DNA of 64,000 nt from Echinometra lucunter (Eukaryota > Echinodermata > Echinoidea > Camarodonta > Echinometridae). Position numbers and translations under genes: made by a program. The stretch is taken from NCBI GenBank assembly GCA_029962745.1, contig CM057158.1:15677173-15741172 (forward strand). Reading direction: 5' to 3'. Positions 44,983 through 55,619 of the stretch are shown in pieces. Position 1 is the stretch's first letter, and every line of letters begins with the position of its first letter. Under the pieces are notes generated by a model. It saw only the letters and a list, made by a program, of their open reading frames with translations, had not been told where the DNA came from and made no database searches.

Positions 44983-46077
44983 ATGCCTGAGGTAGATGTA
45001 GATTCCGCTGGTGCTATTGCTCCTGAACCTCAGGAGGAGTCCCCTCCCCCTAATTCTGATACATTGAATGCCTTTCTTAGTGAGGCTGGTATTACTCGAG
45101 CCCAGTTAGATCAGTTAGTAAAAGGTAATACCGAGAATGTTACTAGCCCCGAAACGCCCCAGACTCGTTTGCCCAGACTTGGTCTCTTTTCTGGAAAAGA
45201 GCCAGTCAAGCAAGGTGAGGTGGATTGGGAAACATTTCACGATGTTGCTAGGGAGATTGCCTCCATGGCTGGGATAGATGAAAAGTCAAAACGTCGTGAA
45301 ATTGTTACTCGCTTGGTTCTGCCTGCAAAGGACTTTGCCAAGCAAGTCCCAGCCCACTCCACCGCCTCAGAATTGCTCTCCTTCCTGGACAGCATCTATG
45401 GATGTGTCCAGAATTGTAACCTCTTGTTACAGGAATTTATGGGTATGGTTCAAGATAAAAGTGAAAAGCCATCCGATTTCTTGAAGAGATTGCAATTGAA
45501 GGTGAGCCGATTGGTTGAGGTGGGTGAGTTCACCCCAGACACAGCTTCCCAAAAGCTGTTAGATAAGTTTAAATTAGGTTGCCATGATGAATATATTCTA
45601 ACTGTAACCAACCTTCACCACCAGATAATTGCTCCCCCATTCACAAAGCTAATTAGCATAATCAGAGAGGCCGAGGCAACTAGGAATGCCAAGATGGCCC
45701 AGTACAAACCAAACCCCAAACAACCTGCTAGGAGTTATGCACAACAATTAGATGCCCTCAGTCTATATGGACAGTCCGACCCCTCATCCCCCGACCAATC
45801 TAAGAAGGGAAACAACAAACCCAAAAAGAACCCCAAGAAGGAAACAGCTGAAAAACCAAAATTTCCCCATGATCCTAACCGTCCCAAACCCACTTCTAGG
45901 TGCCCAGTTAGGGTACTTGTTTGTTATAAATGTGGTGATTTTGATCATTATGAGAAAGATTGCCCAAACCCCCCTAATGAAGAAAGAAAAGCTAAAAACC
46001 TTGCCCGAAGAAAAGAGATTATAGAGGCCTGGGAGGCGATGACCAAAGAAAACTCCCAAAATGATTCCCCAAACTAG
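44983..46077 (+). CDS. gag: gag of the LTR retrotransposon
   Basis: 364 residues, forming the capsid/nucleocapsid precursor. After a Pro/acidic N-terminus, residues about 63-230 are a capsid-like region with LFSGKEP, DWETFHDVA and FMGMVQDKSEKPSDFLKRL. The C-terminus is basic and carries one zinc knuckle, C314-X2-C317-X4-H322-X4-C327. The FSG...W/F motif and spacing recall PNMA-family proteins, themselves derived from gypsy gag; this is my recollection, not a search. The stop TAG (46075-46077) is directly preceded by a slippery heptamer. The first ATG after the leader is the start. Confidence 0.94.
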   Translation: MPEVDVDSAGAIAPEPQEESPPPNSDTLNAFLSEAGITRAQLDQLVKGNTENVTSPETPQTRLPRLGLFSGKEPVKQGEVDWETFHDVAREIASMAGIDEKSKRREIVTRLVLPAKDFAKQVPAHSTASELLSFLDSIYGCVQNCNLLLQEFMGMVQDKSEKPSDFLKRLQLKVSRLVEVGEFTPDTASQKLLDKFKLGCHDEYILTVTNLHHQIIAPPFTKLISIIREAEATRNAKMAQYKPNPKQPARSYAQQLDALSLYGQSDPSSPDQSKKGNNKPKKNPKKETAEKPKFPHDPNRPKPTSRCPVRVLVCYKCGDFDHYEKDCPNPPNEERKAKNLARRKEIIEAWEAMTKENSQNDSPN

Positions 46078-49000
46078 TTAGGACCCCCGTTAGTGGGCGG
46101 ACGAGTGGTCATGGTAGAAAACGCCCTAAGACTTGCAATAGTTTATCCCACAATATAGGTAAGTCTAAGGTAGATTTAGATATCCCCGTAGGTCTGATAG
46201 GTGAACCCTGTGAAACTGCATGTCTAATTGACGACATTTCTACTACCTGCCTTATAGATAGTGGGAGTGTGGTCACTACCATTCAGAAACACTTTTATGA
46301 TCGACATTTCAGAGAGAAATACCCTTTACAACGCTTAGTAGATAGATCGTTAAGGATTGAAGGTGCCAATGGCAAGCCAGTCCTGTATGAAGGATATATT
46401 TCTGTCCCTATCACCCTCCCCCAAGAGATTGTAGGAATAGATACCCCGTTAGATGTGTTAGCAGTTATTGTGACGTGTCCAATATCTTGTCCTTCCCCAA
46501 TAATAGTAGGCACCAATGTGTTCCAAGGCTTAGCAAAGGCCTGCAGAGCACACCTGGGTCCCGAGTTCTTGTCTAGGCTAGACGTTCCACCAACTGTGCT
46601 TGTCTGCTATCAGAAAGCCATCAAGGAGGAAAAGATGGGTGACCCTGTCACTGGTAGAGTGGGACAGGTGAGGTGCAGGTTGCGCCAACCTATCACCCTT
46701 CAACCCTCCGAGATGGCAGAAGTGGCAGGAACCCTCTACAGTACCTTGCCTAAAGGTACTCATGAGGTTCTAGTTCAGGAGGTGGAAGGAACTCAGGGCA
46801 CTCCAGGTATCCAAGTGGTAAATGCTATCCACGGGGTGCGAGGGAGAAAGGCAAAGATGAAGGTCACTGTAGGTAATGATACAGATGCCCCTATCACACT
46901 CCACAATAGGCAGGTAATAGCCGTTGCCTATACTTACATGTGGAGTAGGCCTGTATCCCAGGTCTGTGCAAACCTCAAGAGAATGATGACAGAAGAGGTA
47001 AGTGCAGACCATTCTGATCAGTATATACCCTGTTATTTCACTTCCTCACCCAAGAAGGTGAGTGATGATGAAGACAGTGAGGATATTTCAGCCGATTATG
47101 ACATTGCCCCGGATGTCCCAGGAGACGTTGCGGACTCCTTGAGGCAGCAGTTAGATCAATTAGATGGCTTATTTGCCAAACATGATCTAGACTATGGGTG
47201 TGCTAAGGGCGTGGAGCACACCATCAACCTGTCCGATACGACCCCGTGGAATGCGAGAGCACGCCCCATTCCACAGAGTATGTACGAAGAAGCCCGACAG
47301 CTTTTTCAGGGACTGCTAGATGCAGGATTGATCAGGCCCTCTGAGAGTGCCTACAGCTCACCTGTATGTTTGGTACGCAAGAAGTCGGGAAAGCTGAGGA
47401 TGACAGTGGACTACCGGCAACCAAATAGGCGTGTCATCCCAGATGCGTACAGCATACCAAAGGTAGAGGATCTGTTCAATTCTCTGCATGGGTCCAAGTT
47501 CTTCACGGTAGTTGATCTGAAGGGTGCATTCTTTCAGATCCCTCTCCGTGAAGAAGACCGGAAGTACAGTGCCTTCAACACTCCATTTGGGCTGTTTGAA
47601 TTCAAACGAATGCCACAGGGCCTTAAATCAAGCCCTGCCCAAATGCAGAGGATAGTTGAGCGCTGTCTTGGAGATTGCTCCCTCAGGGAAGCAATTGCTT
47701 ACATTGACGACATTGTTATCCACGCCCCGACCCGAGTACAGTGTATTGAACGCACGTCTAGAGTCCTTCGTAGAATACGTGACTTTGGGCTCACCCTGGA
47801 GAAATCCAAGTGCCACTTTCTGTATCAGACCATCTCCCATCTTGGTCATGAGATAAGTGGCGATGGGATTCGCCCATGTCCGTCAAAGATTCAAGATGTG
47901 ATACACTGGAAAAGGCCTGATAACGTACAACAACTCCGGCAATGGCTTGGTTTCTGTGGTTATTATCGGAGGTTCTGCAAAAATTTCAGTAAGATTTGCA
48001 GGCCACTGAATGACCTGTTAACAGGCCTGTCGATGCCTCGGAAAGACAGCAGTACCCCCTCTGAGCGCTCCAAGGTAAGGAAAGCACAACTCGAACCATT
48101 TCGTGAGAAATGGACAGAGAGGTGTGAGAAAGCCTTTGGAGAGCTCAAAGAGATGCTCACGTCAGCGCCTGTTCTTGGATTTGCAGACCTTTCCCGACCC
48201 TTTGAACTCCACTGTGATGCTTCAGGATTTGGGCTTGGGGCTGTATTATACCAAGAGCAAGATGGTGTGAAGCGTGTAATATCTTATGCGTCTCGAGGGT
48301 TGAGCCACTCTGAAAGGAATTACTGCGCGTGGAAGCGTGAATTCCTTTGCCTCAAGTGGGCTGTCACCGAGAAGTTTGCTGACTATCTATATGGCACCAA
48401 ATTCTTGGTCATTACCGATAACAACCCACTCACCTACGTCATGACATCAGCGAAACTAGATGCCACTGGACAAAGGTGGGTAGCCAATTTATCCGTATTT
48501 GACTTTGAAATAAGATACTGTCCTGGGAAGAACTTGAATGATGCCGATTCGCTCAGTAGAAGGCCTAATCTCCTCCCCGACGATGAGCAGGTCGATGATG
48601 AGGTAAGTAATCAAGTTGAATTTCTTAGGTCTCGAGTGAAGGCTGTTGATAAGTCTCAAATTGATGCAGTCTTTCAAGGTCATATTCACGCTCCTCAACA
48701 GGACTCTACCGGACAAGGTAAGATATATACGCCCCTAACCATTGCTGCCAACCTGGCAATGCAACCTACAGGTATACCCGAGCTTTATGTTAAGGGTGTC
48801 CAAGGAGACCCTGCACTGCCAGGAATCAGTGATGGTGAATGGCAAGAGCACCAGAGTTTGGATCCAGATGTCCAAGCGGTAAGGATACTTACGGAATTGC
48901 GGTCACGCCCTTCTTTGAAAGATAGGAAGCAAGCGAGCCCAAGACTAAAAGTTCTCTACCGCGAGTTGAACAGACTGGTTCTGAACAACGGTGTTCTCTA

Positions 49001-50750
49001 TAGAGAAACAAAAGACCCCTTTTCTGGTGAGATGAGACGCCAACTTGTGATCCCAGATAGTCATGTTCAGCAAGCCATTTATGGCATTCATGATGAATGT
49101 GGCCATCTTGGGATTGACAAATGCGTCTCCCTTGCCAGATCTAGATTTTATTTCCCCTTCATGGCTTCTTCCATCAAAGGATGGATCGACAGGTGTGATC
49201 GATGCATCAAACGGAAGAGGAAGCAAGAGAAGGCGGAGATGGATTCGATCATAACAACTCAACCCCTAGAGTTGTTATGCATCGATTTCCTGAGTATTGA
49301 ACCCGACAATGGAGGTGTAGAGAATGTCCTTGTGATGACAGACCATTTTAGTAAGTATGCAGTTGCTGTACCTACTAAGGACCAGAGGAGTAGCACAGTG
49401 GCCAGGGCACTCTGGGACAATTTTATTGTCCACTATGGGTGGCCTGCCAAAATCCTCACTGATCAAGCGCAAGACTTCAACTCGCGCTTGATAAAGGAGC
49501 TCTGTGCTATGGCTGGCGTCAGCAAGGTAAGGACTACTCCCTATCACCCCCAGTCTAACCCAGTCGAGAGGTTCAACCGTGTGTTGTTGGACATGCTTGG
49601 GTGCCTCTCAGATAAAGACAAGACAGAATGGAGGCGGCATGTGAGCACACTTGTACATGCGTATAATGTGTGCGAGCATGATACCACGCATTTCTCTCCA
49701 TACTTCCTTATGTTTGGTAGGAATGCCCGTTTACCGATTGACCTTGCCCTCGGCATTGACCCACAGTGGTCTGTACACACTGACAGGACTGCATATGTCA
49801 AGGCACTGCGAGAGCAGCTTGCTGAGGCATATGCATTGGCCGGGAGAAACATGGCAGCCCGCAGTAGTGCCAACAAACGGCACTACGACCAAAAGGCCAA
49901 GGCACCTGTCCTTGAGGAAGGTGACCATGTTCTAGTCAGGAATGTACACCTAAGGGGCAAACATAAGTTAGCCAATAAATGGGGCGATGACGTGTACGTG
50001 GTCCTGTCCAAGATGGATGACTCACCCGTTTACCGTGTGCAAAAGGTGGGTACTGACCTTGCACCCAAGGTCCTCCATCGGAACCTCCTGTTGCCGTATG
50101 ATGGGCAGCAGGCATCAGAACCACAGGGAGATGATCCCCCTCCCACAAAGACACACATCACCCCAAAGAGAGCTAGAGCTAAGTCAAAAGAGATGAGTAC
50201 CAGCCAAAAATGCTCATCAGTGCCTGAAAGCAACGATGGCGATGACGATGATAATAACGACTGTCCTTTGTTTATCCCTTTAAACCCTGTCCATGAGGGA
50301 GAGACTAAGGTAAGTGATCCCAATCCCATACTAGGTACTGCCCCTTCTAACCCAGGTACAGGAGTGGTAGCACCCGCAGAATCCGAAGTTCCCCCTACCA
50401 GCCCCTCAATAGTTGATAACAACCCTCTTAGTGAAAGTGAATTTCCTTCTGAGGAAATGGATACATTGAGCAGGGATGAGGAAAACAAATTTGTTAAGAA
50501 TAAGGATTTGGCTATTCATGATACAGATACTCTAGAACCACCTGAGACAGATACAAGTGAAAATGAGGAAATTGTAGTAGATGAAGTTGCACCCCCATTG
50601 AGTGAACCACAAGTGAGACGGTCGGTAAGGAATAACAAAGGGATAGGTCCTAATAAACTTTCTTATCACCGTCCTGGTGAACAATGTGATGTAGATTTCA
50701 AGCTGGCTCTTGTACAACAGATGCGAGCTTTCATGGAAAACTTGTTGTAA
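46065..50750 (+). CDS. pol: pol of the LTR retrotransposon (protease-RT-RNase H-integrase)
   Basis: The frame is open from 46065 to the TAA at 50748-50750; there is no ATG before the protease, so expression as Gag-Pol by frameshift at 46068-46074 is expected. Protease: LIDSGS (GAT at 46257). Reverse transcriptase: VDYRQPN, TVVDLKGAFFQI, and the catalytic YIDD at 47700-47711. RNase H: HCDASG near 48210, then TDNNPLTY. Integrase: zinc motif His49089/His49104 with Cys49194/Cys49203 (codon starts), then catalytic Asp49284, Asp49461 and Glu49566 in a D,D-35-E arrangement. A GPF-like module (VLVRN...HKLANKW) follows, then about 200 residues of acidic, Ser/Pro-rich sequence with no recognised fold. 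No chromodomain is seen. Confidence 0.96.
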   Translation, partial: FPKLVRTPVSGRTSGHGRKRPKTCNSLSHNIGKSKVDLDIPVGLIGEPCETACLIDDISTTCLIDSGSVVTTIQKHFYDRHFREKYPLQRLVDRSLRIEGANGKPVLYEGYISVPITLPQEIVGIDTPLDVLAVIVTCPISCPSPIIVGTNVFQGLAKACRAHLGPEFLSRLDVPPTVLVCYQKAIKEEKMGDPVTGRVGQVRCRLRQPITLQPSEMAEVAGTLYSTLPKGTHEVLVQEVEGTQGTPGIQVVNAIHGVRGRKAKMKVTVGNDTDAPITLHNRQVIAVAYTYMWSRPVSQVCANLKRMMTEEVSADHSDQYIPCYFTSSPKKVSDDEDSEDISADYDIAPDVPGDVADSLRQQLDQLDGLFAKHDLDYGCAKGVEHTINLSDTTPWNARARPIPQSMYEEARQLFQGLLDAGLIRPSESAYSSPVCLVRKKSGKLRMTVDYRQPNRRVIPDAYSIPKVEDLFNSLHGSKFFTVVDLKGAFFQIPLREEDRKYSAFNTPFGLFEFKRMPQGLKSSPAQMQRIVERCLGDCSLREAIAYIDDIVIHAPTRVQCIERTSRVLRRIRDFGLTLEKSKCHFLYQTISHLGHEISGDGIRPCPSKIQDVIHWKRPDNVQQLRQWLGFCGYYRRFCKNFSKICRPLNDLLTGLSMPRKDSSTPSERSKVRKAQLEPFREKWTERCEKAFGELKEMLTSAPVLGFADLSRPFELHCDASGFGLGAVLYQEQDGVKRVISYASRGLSHSERNYCAWKREFLCLKWAVTEKFADYLYGTKFLVITDNNPLTYVMTSAKLDATGQRWVANLSVFDFEIRYCPGKNLNDADSLSRRPNLLPDDEQVDDEVSNQVEFLRSRVKAVDKSQIDAVFQGHIHAPQQDSTGQGKIYTPLTIAANLAMQPTGIPELYVKGVQGDPALPGISDGEWQEHQSLDPDVQAVRILTELRSRPSLKDRKQASPRLKVLYRELNRLVLNNGVLYRETKDPFSGEMRRQLVIPDSHVQQAIYGIHDECGHLGIDKCVSLARSRFYFPFMASSIKGWIDRCDRCIKRKRKQEKAEMDSIITTQPLELLCIDFLSIEPDNGGVENVLVMTDHFSKYAVAVPTKDQRSSTVARALWDNFIVHYGWPAKILTDQAQDFNSRLIKELCAMAGVSKVRTTPYHPQSNPVERFNRVLLDMLGCLSDKDKTEWRRHVSTLVHAYNVCEHDTTHFSPYFLMFGRNARLPIDLALGIDPQWSVHTDRTAYVKALREQLAEAYALAGRNMAARSSANKRHYDQKAKAPVLEEGDHVLVRNVHLRGKHKLANKWGDDVYVVLSKMDDSPVYRVQKVGTDLAPKVLHRNLLLPYDGQQASEPQGDDPPPTKTHITPKRARAKSKEMSTSQKCSSVPESNDGDDDDNNDCPLFIPLNPVHEGETKVSDPNPILGTAPSNPGTGVVAPAESEVPPTSPSIVDNNPLSESEFPSEEMDTLSRDEENKFVKNKDLAIHDTDTLEPPETDTSENEEIVVDEVAPPLSEPQVRRSVRNNKGIGPNKLSYHRPGEQCDVDFKLALVQQMRAFMENLL
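46068..46077 (+). promoter_or_regulatory. -1 ribosomal frameshift site at gag stop
   Basis: CCCAAAC (46068-46074) fits X XXY YYZ in the gag frame (C CCA AAC), immediately followed by the gag stop TAG. The pol frame is -1 relative to gag and is open from 46065 onward. A five-base stem GGGCG (46095-46099) with CGCCC (46122-46126) lies downstream and might assist. Confidence 0.82.
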
Positions 50751-51695
50751 GTTTATGTTTAGTACCCTTATAGTTTACTCGGTTATGCTATTGCTATGGG
50801 TATGATGTATTGAGTATACATCCTCTGTTTGAGTAAGTGTGGATAGTACAGGTTTCTTTCATACATAATTTGTATTATTGTACGTAGATAACCTTCATTA
50901 ATTTGACAATTTCGTAGTAGTTCGGAAATTGAGTCAATATTAGTACTAATTTTCATGGTTAATAAAATGTTGTAACTTATGTAAGGTATTAAGTTAGGCA
51001 TGAGGGTTCTCAGAGGAGCTGCAAGGTAGGACTTCATCCACTCACATCATAGATGGGACTGGGATTTCTCAGAGTTCTACCAGGGAAGCTGCCTTGGACC
51101 TTCTTCAGATAACAGCACTAGGGACAAGACGACACCAGTAAAGAGAGATCTTCGCAAGGTCGCTGAGATGATATAGTTTGTTGTGAACTTGGACTTAAAG
51201 TCATACATGGGTAATACAGAGAAGCACATCAATACTCAGACTGTTGAACTGCAACAAGTGTATATGATAATGCACATTATGACTGTAATTTTTGGACCAT
51301 AGTCCGGAGCCCATGAACTTTGACTTGAATGATTCAAGGTGGTCCTATGTTTAGGGCCTTGTGTGCATCTAAGAACAGCGACGGCGTCGTATGCATCAGA
51401 CAAAATGACATAGAACAAACTCTTCTGCAGTAAAGGATTCTTTCTGGGAATCCTAATTCTTCAATTTCCAACTGGTTGTCATATTGGACCCTATCTTTTG
51501 TCAAGAAGCAAGATAATGAGTTTTTCCTCTCTTCATGTCCTTCTCCTTAAGGACCTATGTAGATAAATGTATTATATTTGATTTTTTTTTTTTGCTTTAA
51601 CATCTCCATGAGTGTTAAAGATCATTAAAGTATAGCGATACCAACAGTCTACTATTCCTTTGTGGCAGGATACCTTTTTTTAAGCGGGGAAGAGT
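50751..51695 (+). other. Non-coding 3' region of the retrotransposon
   Basis: About 945 bp between pol and the 3' LTR, with no ORF worth naming. It may carry packaging or regulatory sequence. It ends in the purine tract. Confidence 0.6.
51681..51695 (+). promoter_or_regulatory. Polypurine tract
   Basis: AAGCGGGGAAGAG lies directly before the TGTAG start of the 3' LTR, the usual place for plus-strand priming. Confidence 0.8.
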
Positions 51696-53550
51696 TGTAG
51701 CCCCCTATTGGTGCCACATATTGAGTGTAGTAACAGTGACCATCCCTTTAATTCAGTATACAGTATAGATACACATGCTGAATGGATGAGTCAGTGGACT
51801 GTGGTTTTCTTGTGAGTGGTACTGAATGGTGATGTCCAAAATTCTTGGAACAGGGGATGCTGCCCAGTGCCCCCCCCCCCCTTCACTCTCTTTTGAGGAA
51901 TCTTCCATAATCTTTATCCAAAAGGGTAAAATAACTTTCGTGATAAAAACATTGTTATTATTCACATGCTCATTTTACTTTCATTTCCTTTTATTGTTTA
52001 TACAATGTTTACAGTCTTTAAGACTGCAGTTGTATTTTTTTACCATTGTTATGATATACTGTCGTAGAAATGACTCAGGATAAATAATCACAACCATTTA
52101 CACCCCCCCCCCCTTTGCTACGATAATGGTATATCCGATACCAAAATCCAAGATCTTTGTTGGAGCATCTTCCTCTTTCACCAAATGAGGATGGAGAAGA
52201 AGCATCCTCCAACCATCACTCTCCAATAAATTCTGTTTTTCTGCCTTTTCAGGTAAGATCCAAAGTCATTTTTACATATTTGATTATTCTAGTAATCACT
52301 ATTTTGTTATAATTCATATATATTCTTATTAGATAGAGGATGGTATAGATTTTAATGGATTTTAAATGGATATTTTAATTAATTGTGACACCATGTGTGC
52401 CACACCCTTGTTTTATTGAACACAGTTTGGCAAAACTTATTTTAACATATCTGAAGACAGATAAGATAGACATAAGAGTTTATATGACATTTTACTTTAA
52501 ATAGTATGAATCGTACTAACCATTTTGAACCACTGTTCATGGTCAAGCACTTGTTGTTCAGTATTGTCTAGCAGCGCGTGCACAGAGCGACTTTTATAAT
52601 TATAGCCTTTTGAACTTAGCAGCTTACAAACTTTAAGCAATCTGCGAATACAAAACAACTAAACGGTATTATTCTGGTCAAGCAGGTAGGTCGAGTTCCC
52701 TATCTTGCCGCGATAGTACCGTGCGAACTCTAATGTTTGTAATTAAAGACCCTCCTGAACCTCATTGTGCAAGACCACCATTTGATTTGCATGCGTTTAT
52801 GTCGATACAGTTTACTAACATAGTTATTTAGAAATGTCAGTATGATATTTGTTAATTATTCTTTAAAGATATTTCATGATATTAGTAGCTGAATGATAAC
52901 TTATTAGTTGAATGTGCTCTTTCACCAAATGAGGATGGAGAAGAAGCATCCTCCAACCATCACTCTCCAATAAATTCTGTTTTTCTGCCTTTTCAGGCTA
53001 AAGGTCAACGACCCACCACTTCCCACATCCTAGTTTCAGCTCTGAGACCCTCTCAGTACTGTTAGATTAATCATAATGTCATATCTATAGAATGTTAGAT
53101 TTCTTATAGCATTACTATGATATTGTTGTGATTGCTAGTGACACATTATCTTGATTTGGAACATGTTGTTCCAAATAGATATGCAACTATGAATTGCGTA
53201 CAATCTTTTGTAAATATGTAAATATTATCCTTGTGTTTAGTAATAATTATTAAAGGAGCCTATACTTTTCCTTTAATTGATTAGTATGCTTGTAGTTTAT
53301 TTCGTTTAGGAGAACGTAGTGTTAATAAGGTAGATGTCACTTGGATGTTTGTTGTTGATTGAATATGAATGATTGTGTGATGATCTAATATTCATAATAA
53401 TTAGAATTCCCATCTCTGTAGTCCGACAGGTGGGGGATTAAATACAAAACAATGTTTTATAACTACATTCAAAGTATTTAAACCTTTAACCTTCCGCTGC
53501 GCATGCTTATTTAATGATCCTCCCCCCACCCGAAAAACTTCGGTGCTACA
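51696..53550 (+). repeat. 3' LTR (1,855 bp)
   Basis: Aligned by eye with the 5' LTR, it differs by one substitution (G at 43506, A at 52741) and four single-base homopolymer length changes. Confidence 0.96.
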
Positions 53551-54205
53551 AATGGGTTATAAAACAATTTGTAATAGAGTTGTCCTTATTCTGTACATGT
53601 GAGTGAACTGACCAATAAAGCAAATAAATTCATCCATAATGATCATATGCTACAAAATTCATAACTTTATGTTAAATTCAGTATCTTTCAAACATTCACA
53701 AATGTTTCTCTGATTTTCTTCTCTTTATTGTTTCTGTCACTACTCAACATGCTACAAAGGTTGGGTTACTTTTGAACCCACTGGCATACTGATGCCCCCC
53801 CCCTCCCCCACCTCCATAAAATTCAAACATGGTTTATTTCTAATTCGATTGATTTTACATATGTTGCTGGAATGACATGATTTTCGGGGAGGGGAGGGGG
53901 GAGGGGGTTTCATCACTTGTTTGCAATATATTTTTTCTGCCTCCAAAAGTTTTGCTTATCACGCTGCACGATGCAATTTTCCATTCTCATGTTTTCCTAC
54001 ATACATGTAATTATAATAGGCCTACTGCAGCTACATGCATGCGAAATACTGATCAGGAATATTTCAACTCTACATCCCGGGGGGACGTCTTATTGAGGCC
54101 TGTACATCATCCGTGAATCACTTTCTGAAAAGTACCCTAAACGGGGATTAAAGTAGGACGGAAGTAGGAGTGATTTTAATACATCTCCGATTTTTATACC
54201 CTTAA

Positions 54206-54685
54206 AGGGGGTACCCAATGCTGAAACAATGTTAGTTCATTTAAAAGAGCATGATTTCATTAGCAGAAAATCATCTGCCTAAAGTATTTTAAAAAGTCGT
54301 GTTGCCAAGGAAACCCCCAAATGTGGTAAGATTTCAGGATATTTTTGACCCCTCAGCTGTGACCCAGTTTCAACTGGGTACCCACTTTGACGTCAAAATG
54401 ACGTCAAAGTGGGTACCATGTCGCGCAATTCTAGCAAAATGCGCGCAAGATATAATACACATTGTACAGTCTAGCGCGCAGCACAACTGCAATGCGCGAA
54501 GCTGGGTACCCACTTTGACGTCATACCTCATACTCAAATTTTTTGGTCAACTCTTGACTTTTTATGAGAAAATTAGCCAAAATGCATTGATTTCGATTGA
54601 AAATCATCAAATTTTTAATGTTATTCTTCTTAGAATTCCATTCTCGAATATATATCTTAAAAAATCTTACCATTGTGTAATCACT
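54206..54685 (+). mobile_element. TTAA MITE family B, copy 3 (full length)
   Basis: TTAA at 54202-54205 and 54686-54689. Contains a perfect palindrome at 54377-54417 with 19-bp arms GGTACCCACTTTGACGTCA around AAA, and a third GGGTACCCACTTTGACGTCA at about 54504. A conserved-looking ORF across copies is a by-product of recent repeat spread. Confidence 0.87.
54377..54417. repeat. Perfect 41-bp palindrome with two CRE sites
   Basis: Nineteen-base arms each end in TGACGTCA-type octamers, with a three-base AAA spacer. Present in all family B copies, with one or two changes elsewhere. Confidence 0.95.
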
Positions 54686-55103
54686 TTAACAGGGATTTTA
54701 TGCAAGGATTGCATCATAATCTCCTAATCAAATAATATTTTCCCAGATTTTCCTGATTTTGATACCCTCTTTTCTGATTTTACCTGTTTTTGATACTCTT
54801 ATCTGGATTCCCGGGTTCCCTGCCCAGTGCTGAAAAACAACCCTTTTCTACGTTTTTGTTTACACGGATGATGTACAGGCTTCAATGAAACATATCCCCT
54901 CGGGCGCTACATGTACCTTTAAGCAAGTGATTGCAAAATAACCTCTATGTGAAACATCTGGCATGTATTGTAGATAAAAATCATGATTCAAACAAAGACC
55001 ATTATGAGTCTTTCACTCAAATATATCTATTTCTAGATCTGTTATCAAATTGCTACTTCAGCGTTTTCCTGCCACAAAAGGAGGGGGGGGAGGGGAGAGA
55101 ATA

Positions 55104-55619
55104 CAGTGGAAACTCAGTATAAAGAGGTCCTTGGGACCATCGAAATTACCTTGTTATAGCAGGAATCTTGCTATATCAGGGTTAAAAAACAATAATATAT
55201 AAAGAGCTGTGACCGGAATATTACCTTGTTATATTTCAGGAATACTGTTATATTATTGTCAACCTGCACGCACCCTGCGATCATCCCAATTCCAATCCGG
55301 TCTTTTACATATTCCATTATCCAAATAATGCCTCCGGCACCACCTATGGTGGGTGGAGGTATAAAAATCCTGGGGAGATCGAGCATTTGCTCATGCTGGA
55401 CCAGCCCTGTGGAATTCACTACAACAAGAGCTGAAGATCTCCAACTCTTCGACATCCTTTTAAGGGCAACCTAAAATTGCATTTGTTCACATAGACACTT
55501 TTTTCTTTTTTCGTTTTTGATGTGGTTACTTTTTTTTTTTTTTTTTAAATGAAAAATGACGCTATAGAAATCCTATATATTATCATTATATCAGATCTCT
55601 TTTTATCAAGTTTCCACTG
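55104..55619. mobile_element. CAGTGGAA-family element, longer copy
   Basis: CAGTGGAAACT at the left and its exact inverse AGTTTCCACTG at the right, with TA on both sides. The left part resembles the short MITEs at 11174 and 13536 (ACCTTGTTATA motifs), but the interior is 516 bp with an unrelated middle. Confidence 0.75.

Larger units (their letters stand above)
42460..53550 (+). mobile_element. Full-length Ty3/gypsy-type LTR retrotransposon
   Basis: 11,091 bp, bounded by the target duplication AATG (42456-42459 and 53551-53554). Order: 5' LTR, tRNA primer site, leader, gag, -1 frameshift site, pol (protease, reverse transcriptase, RNase H, integrase), a 0.9-kb non-coding 3' region, purine tract, 3' LTR. 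Integrase lies after RNase H, the Ty3/gypsy order rather than Ty1/copia. No envelope-like ORF is seen. Both ORFs are intact and the LTRs nearly identical, so the insertion is recent and possibly still competent. It lies upstream of TAT, in the opposite orientation. Confidence 0.96.

Noticed and set aside
46269..46271. GTG at 46269 as the pol start
   Set aside because: It would cut off the protease active-site DSG just upstream; the frame is open back to 46065 and frameshifting from gag explains expression.
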